A stretch of 64,000 nt of DNA from Angustibacter luteus. GTDB lineage: Bacteria > Actinomycetota > Actinomycetes > Actinomycetales > Angustibacteraceae. The notes beneath the pieces were generated by a model. That model worked only from the letters and a program-made list of their open reading frames with translations, made no database searches and was not told where the DNA came from. The stretch covers positions 504,335 to 568,334 of the forward strand of contig NZ_BAABFP010000004.1 in assembly GCF_039541115.1 (NCBI RefSeq), written 5' to 3'. Below are positions 60,994-64,000 of the stretch, piece after piece; positions within the stretch are counted from its first letter, which is position 1; every line of letters begins with the position of its first letter. The position numbers and the translations under genes are program-made.

Positions 60994-63828
60994 GTGAGCG
61001 ACCTGGTGGAGGCCCTGCGCGCCGCCGGGGTGGCGGACGCCGACGCCAGCCTGCTCCGTCGCTCCCTGTACTCCTCGGACGCCTCGCTCTACCGGGTCGA
61101 GCCGCAGGTCGTGGTCGTGCCGCGGCACGTGGACGAGGTGCTGGCTACCGCCGAGGTCTGCCGCACGTTCGGCGTCCCGCTCACCATGCGCGGCGCGGGG
61201 ACGTCGATCGCCGGCAACGCGGTCGGGCCGGGCGTGGTCGTGGACGTCTCGCGGCACCTGCACCAGATCGGTGACATCGACCCCGAGGCCGGGACGGCGG
61301 TCGTCGCGCCCGGTGTCGTGCAGGCCTCCCTGCAGCGCGCCGCGGCGCGGCACGGGCTGCGGTTCGGACCGGACCCGTCCACCCACAACCGGGCGACGCT
61401 CGGCGGCATGATCGGCAACAACGCCTGCGGCTCAAGGGCTCTGGGGTACGGACGCACCAGCGACAACGTCCTCGGGCTGGACGTCGTCACCGGAGCGGGG
61501 GAGCGGCTGCGGCTCGGGTCGATGGCGGGCGCCGTCGTGTCCTCGCCGGCGCTGGACCGGGTCCGGTCGCTGGCCGACGCGAACCTCGCTCTGATCCGCA
61601 CCGAGCTGGGTCGCTTCGGCCGCCAGGTGTCCGGCTACTCGCTCGAGCACCTGCTGCCCGAGAACGGCTTCGACGTCACCCGCGCGCTCGTCGGCAGCGA
61701 GGGGACGCTGGCCCTGACCCTCGCCGCGACGGTCCGGCTGGTCCAGGACGAGCCGGTGCGCCAGCTCGTCGTCCTCGGTTACCCGTCGATGGCCGAGGCG
61801 GCCGACGCCGTGGTCGTGGTGCTGCCGCACGGCCCGGTGGCCTGCGAGGGCATGGACGCCCGCATCGTCGACGTGGTGCGCGCCCGCCGAGGCCCGTCGT
61901 CCGTGCCCCGCCTGCCCCGTGGTGAGGGCTGGCTGCTCGTCGAGCTCACCGGCACCGACCCCGGCGAGGTGCGCGCCCGCGCCGATGCCCTGGTCCGCGA
62001 CGCGGGCGCCGTCGACGCGGAGGTCGTAGCGGACGCGACGCACGCGGCCGCGCTCTGGCGGATCCGCGAGGACGGTGCGGGCCTGTCTGGTCGGACGCCG
62101 GACGGCAACCCGGCGCACCCCGGCTGGGAGGACGCCGCCGTGCCACCGCAGCGGCTCGGCGCGTACCTGCGGGAGTTCGACGCGCTGCTGGACCAGCACG
62201 GGCTGACCGGCCTGCCGTACGGGCACTTCGGCGACGGCTGCCTGCACATCCGGATCGACTTCCCCTTCGACCGCGCCGAGGGCACCGCGGCGTTCCGCTC
62301 GTTCCTGCTGGACGCCGGTCGGCTGGCCGCCGCGCACGGTGGCTCCATGTCCGGTGAGCACGGGGACGGGCGGGCCCGCGGCGAGCTGCTGCCGCTGATG
62401 TACTCGGCCGAGGCCATCGAGCTGTTTGCCGCGGTCAAGGCGGCCTTCGACCCGGACGACCTGCTCAACCCCGGCGTGATCGTGCGGCCCGCGCCGGTCG
62501 ACGCCGACGTGCGGGTCGCCGCCGCCCGCCCCTACCGGGACGGGCTGGCGCTGGCGTACCGGCACGACCGCGGCGACCTGTCAATGGCCGTTCACCGCTG
62601 CACCGGGGTCGGCAAGTGCCGGGCGGACACCACGGCCAGCGGCGGCGTGATGTGCCCGTCGTTCCTGGCCACCCGGGACGAGAAGGACTCCACGCGGGGT
62701 CGCGCGAGGGTGTTGCAGGACGCGGTGTCCGGCAACCTGGGCCCGAACCCTTGGGGCACACCGGCGGTGGCCGACGCGCTCGACCTGTGCCTGTCCTGCA
62801 AGGGGTGCTCGTCCGACTGCCCGACCGGGATCGACATGGCCGCGTACAAGGCGGAGGCGACGTACCAGCGCTACCGGCGACGGCTGCGCCCCCGCGCCCA
62901 CTACACGTTGGGCTGGCTGCCGCGCTGGGCGCGGCTGGCCACCCGCTTCGGCTGGGTCACCCGGGTGGCGAACGCCAGCCTGCGGGTCCGGGCCCTGCAC
63001 CCGCTGGTCACCTTTCTGGCCGGGGTGGACCGTCGCCGCAGCCTGCCGCAGTTCGCGACGCCGACGTTCCGGCAGTGGTTCGACCACCGCCCGAGCGATC
63101 CCGGCGTGACCCTGCTCGAGGCCGTGGTGTTCGTCGACACGTTCACCGACGCCTTCGCGCCCGAGGTCGGCCAGGCCGCGGTCGCGGTGCTCGAGGACGC
63201 TGGCTACCGGGTGAGCGTGACCCGCGAACCGGTCTGCTGCGGGCTGACCTGGATCTCCACCGGCCAGCTCGACACCGCCCGGCGCAAGGTCGGCGCCACG
63301 GTCGCCGCGCTGCTCCCGCACGTCGAGCGGGGGGCCGTGGTGGTCGGGCTGGAGCCGTCCTGCACCGGCGTGCTTCGGTCGGACGCGCTCGAGCTGGCAA
63401 CGGACGCCGACCTGCCTGCCGCGCAACGGGTCGCGGCTGCCACCCGCACGCTCGCCGAGGTGCTCAGCGGCACGCCAGGATGGACGCCGCCGGACCTGTC
63501 GGCCGAGCAGGGCGTCGCCCAGCCGCACTGCCACCACCACGCCGTGATGGGGTGGGAAGCCGACGCCGCGCTGCTGCGCGCGGCTGGCGCCGACGTCCAG
63601 CGCCTGGGTGGGTGCTGCGGGCTCGCCGGCAACTTCGGCGTCGAGCGCGGCCACCACGAGGTCTCCGTCGCGGTCGCCGAGAACCAGCTGCTGCCGGCCG
63701 TGCGCGAGCTGGCCGGCGACGGTGTCGTCCTGGCCGACGGGTTCTCCTGCCGCACCCAGCTCGACGACCTCGCCGACCGCCGCGGCGAGCACCTGGCCCA
63801 GGTACTGGCCCGGCACCTGCCCGGCTGA
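60994..63828 (+). CDS. FAD- and Fe-S-containing D-2-hydroxyacid dehydrogenase (YdiJ-like)
   Basis: 944 aa, one chain. FAD domain (PLTMRGAGTSIAGNAVGPGVVVDVSRHL, GMIGNNACGSRALGYGRTSDNV, GSEGTLALTLAATVRLVQ), C-terminal FAD-oxidase cap (GHFGDGCLHIRIDFPF, GEHGDGRARGELL), a 4Fe-4S pair (CTGVGKCRADTT..CPS and CLSCKGCSSDCPTG) and two CCG domains (PVCCGLTW, LGGCCGLAGNFG). The layout is that of YdiJ, a D-2-hydroxyglutarate dehydrogenase, or of D-lactate dehydrogenases. GTG start. The adjacent transhydrogenase makes D-2-hydroxyglutarate. Confidence 0.87.
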   Translation: MSDLVEALRAAGVADADASLLRRSLYSSDASLYRVEPQVVVVPRHVDEVLATAEVCRTFGVPLTMRGAGTSIAGNAVGPGVVVDVSRHLHQIGDIDPEAGTAVVAPGVVQASLQRAAARHGLRFGPDPSTHNRATLGGMIGNNACGSRALGYGRTSDNVLGLDVVTGAGERLRLGSMAGAVVSSPALDRVRSLADANLALIRTELGRFGRQVSGYSLEHLLPENGFDVTRALVGSEGTLALTLAATVRLVQDEPVRQLVVLGYPSMAEAADAVVVVLPHGPVACEGMDARIVDVVRARRGPSSVPRLPRGEGWLLVELTGTDPGEVRARADALVRDAGAVDAEVVADATHAAALWRIREDGAGLSGRTPDGNPAHPGWEDAAVPPQRLGAYLREFDALLDQHGLTGLPYGHFGDGCLHIRIDFPFDRAEGTAAFRSFLLDAGRLAAAHGGSMSGEHGDGRARGELLPLMYSAEAIELFAAVKAAFDPDDLLNPGVIVRPAPVDADVRVAAARPYRDGLALAYRHDRGDLSMAVHRCTGVGKCRADTTASGGVMCPSFLATRDEKDSTRGRARVLQDAVSGNLGPNPWGTPAVADALDLCLSCKGCSSDCPTGIDMAAYKAEATYQRYRRRLRPRAHYTLGWLPRWARLATRFGWVTRVANASLRVRALHPLVTFLAGVDRRRSLPQFATPTFRQWFDHRPSDPGVTLLEAVVFVDTFTDAFAPEVGQAAVAVLEDAGYRVSVTREPVCCGLTWISTGQLDTARRKVGATVAALLPHVERGAVVVGLEPSCTGVLRSDALELATDADLPAAQRVAAATRTLAEVLSGTPGWTPPDLSAEQGVAQPHCHHHAVMGWEADAALLRAAGADVQRLGGCCGLAGNFGVERGHHEVSVAVAENQLLPAVRELAGDGVVLADGFSCRTQLDDLADRRGEHLAQVLARHLPG

Positions 63829-63835
63829 CCGCACG

Positions 63836-63854
63836 TGTCGGCGTTCGTCCGACA
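63836..63854. terminator. Hairpin after the dehydrogenase
   Basis: TGTCGG-N7-CCGACA, 8 bases after the stop codon. The remaining sequence to 64000 shows no convincing gene. Confidence 0.5.
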
Positions 63855-64000
63855 GGACTCGCGTGACCTCGCGCCGCTCACGCGTGCTCGGCCGAGGTCG
63901 AACTGGTGCGCGACTCCTGTTGGTGCGACGCGGGCTAGTTGTACTGACCACGGACGTTGGTGACGATTCGGGGCTGGACGTGACGAGGACCTCCGAGTGA

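Noticed and set aside
63829..64000. A partial gene at the right edge
   Set aside because: An open frame reaches 64000 but has no start signal or conserved sequence; nothing supports a gene.

Overview
The window is very GC-rich, densely packed bacterial DNA with many GTG starts and 1-4 bp gene overlaps. The gene content points to a non-pathogen-like soil or environmental actinobacterium: a mycothiol-type DinB/maleylpyruvate isomerase protein, a deazaflavin-dependent nitroreductase, DUF3048, DUF4235 and DUF6510 proteins, an EtfD-like ETF oxidoreductase, a dnaK-grpE-dnaJ-hspR operon with HAIR operators, a LexA box of the actinobacterial/Bacillus type and a SoxR box. Genus cannot be fixed from the sequence alone. 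I see no prophage, insertion sequence, CRISPR array or rRNA; it looks like ordinary chromosome. One tRNA (Gly, CCC anticodon) is present.

Layout: 1-6.3 kb holds a SnoaL-like protein, a lysR-hydrolase pair divergent from an EamA exporter (two matching operators between them), a secreted phytase-like esterase and a Ser/Thr kinase. 6.3-18.1 kb holds a spermidine-synthase-like protein, two VOC proteins, a small LexA-controlled protein, a CoA transferase, a DUF3048 lipoprotein, a sulfite-oxidase-like/flavin reductase/DUF6510 trio, DUF2252, a giant STAND-BTAD regulator, a small RTX-repeat protein and a small secreted protein. 18.2-20.2 kb is an arsenic island (arsR divergent from arsI-aquaglyceroporin-arsC). 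20.2-29.5 kb holds tRNA-Gly, an MHS transporter, dcd, a three-gene unknown operon, an AurF-type diiron protein divergent from a TetR regulator, and etfD.

29.7-39.1 kb is a histidine-utilization cluster: iclR, hutH, hutU, an M20 amidohydrolase, hutF and hutI. hutG is missing, so the M20 enzyme is the likely deformylase. 39-50.6 kb holds acetyltransferases, a TPP riboswitch driving a ykoE-ecfAA-ykoC vitamin importer, a marR/quinone-reductase pair with two operators, a His/Asp-rich secreted protein and a two-component system. 50.7-56.4 kb holds a SoxR-box-controlled efflux pump and the HspR heat-shock operon, whose DnaJ has no zinc finger. 56.5-63.8 kb holds glutaminase, a frameshifted NmrA-like gene, an isoaspartate methyltransferase homologue, a thioesterase, and a divergent pair that may form a 2-hydroxyglutarate shuttle (hydroxyacid-oxoacid transhydrogenase and a YdiJ-like dehydrogenase). 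Scattered between genes are several families of long, near-perfect palindromes (arms of 14-42 bp), two of which recur in this window and cluster in the hut region.
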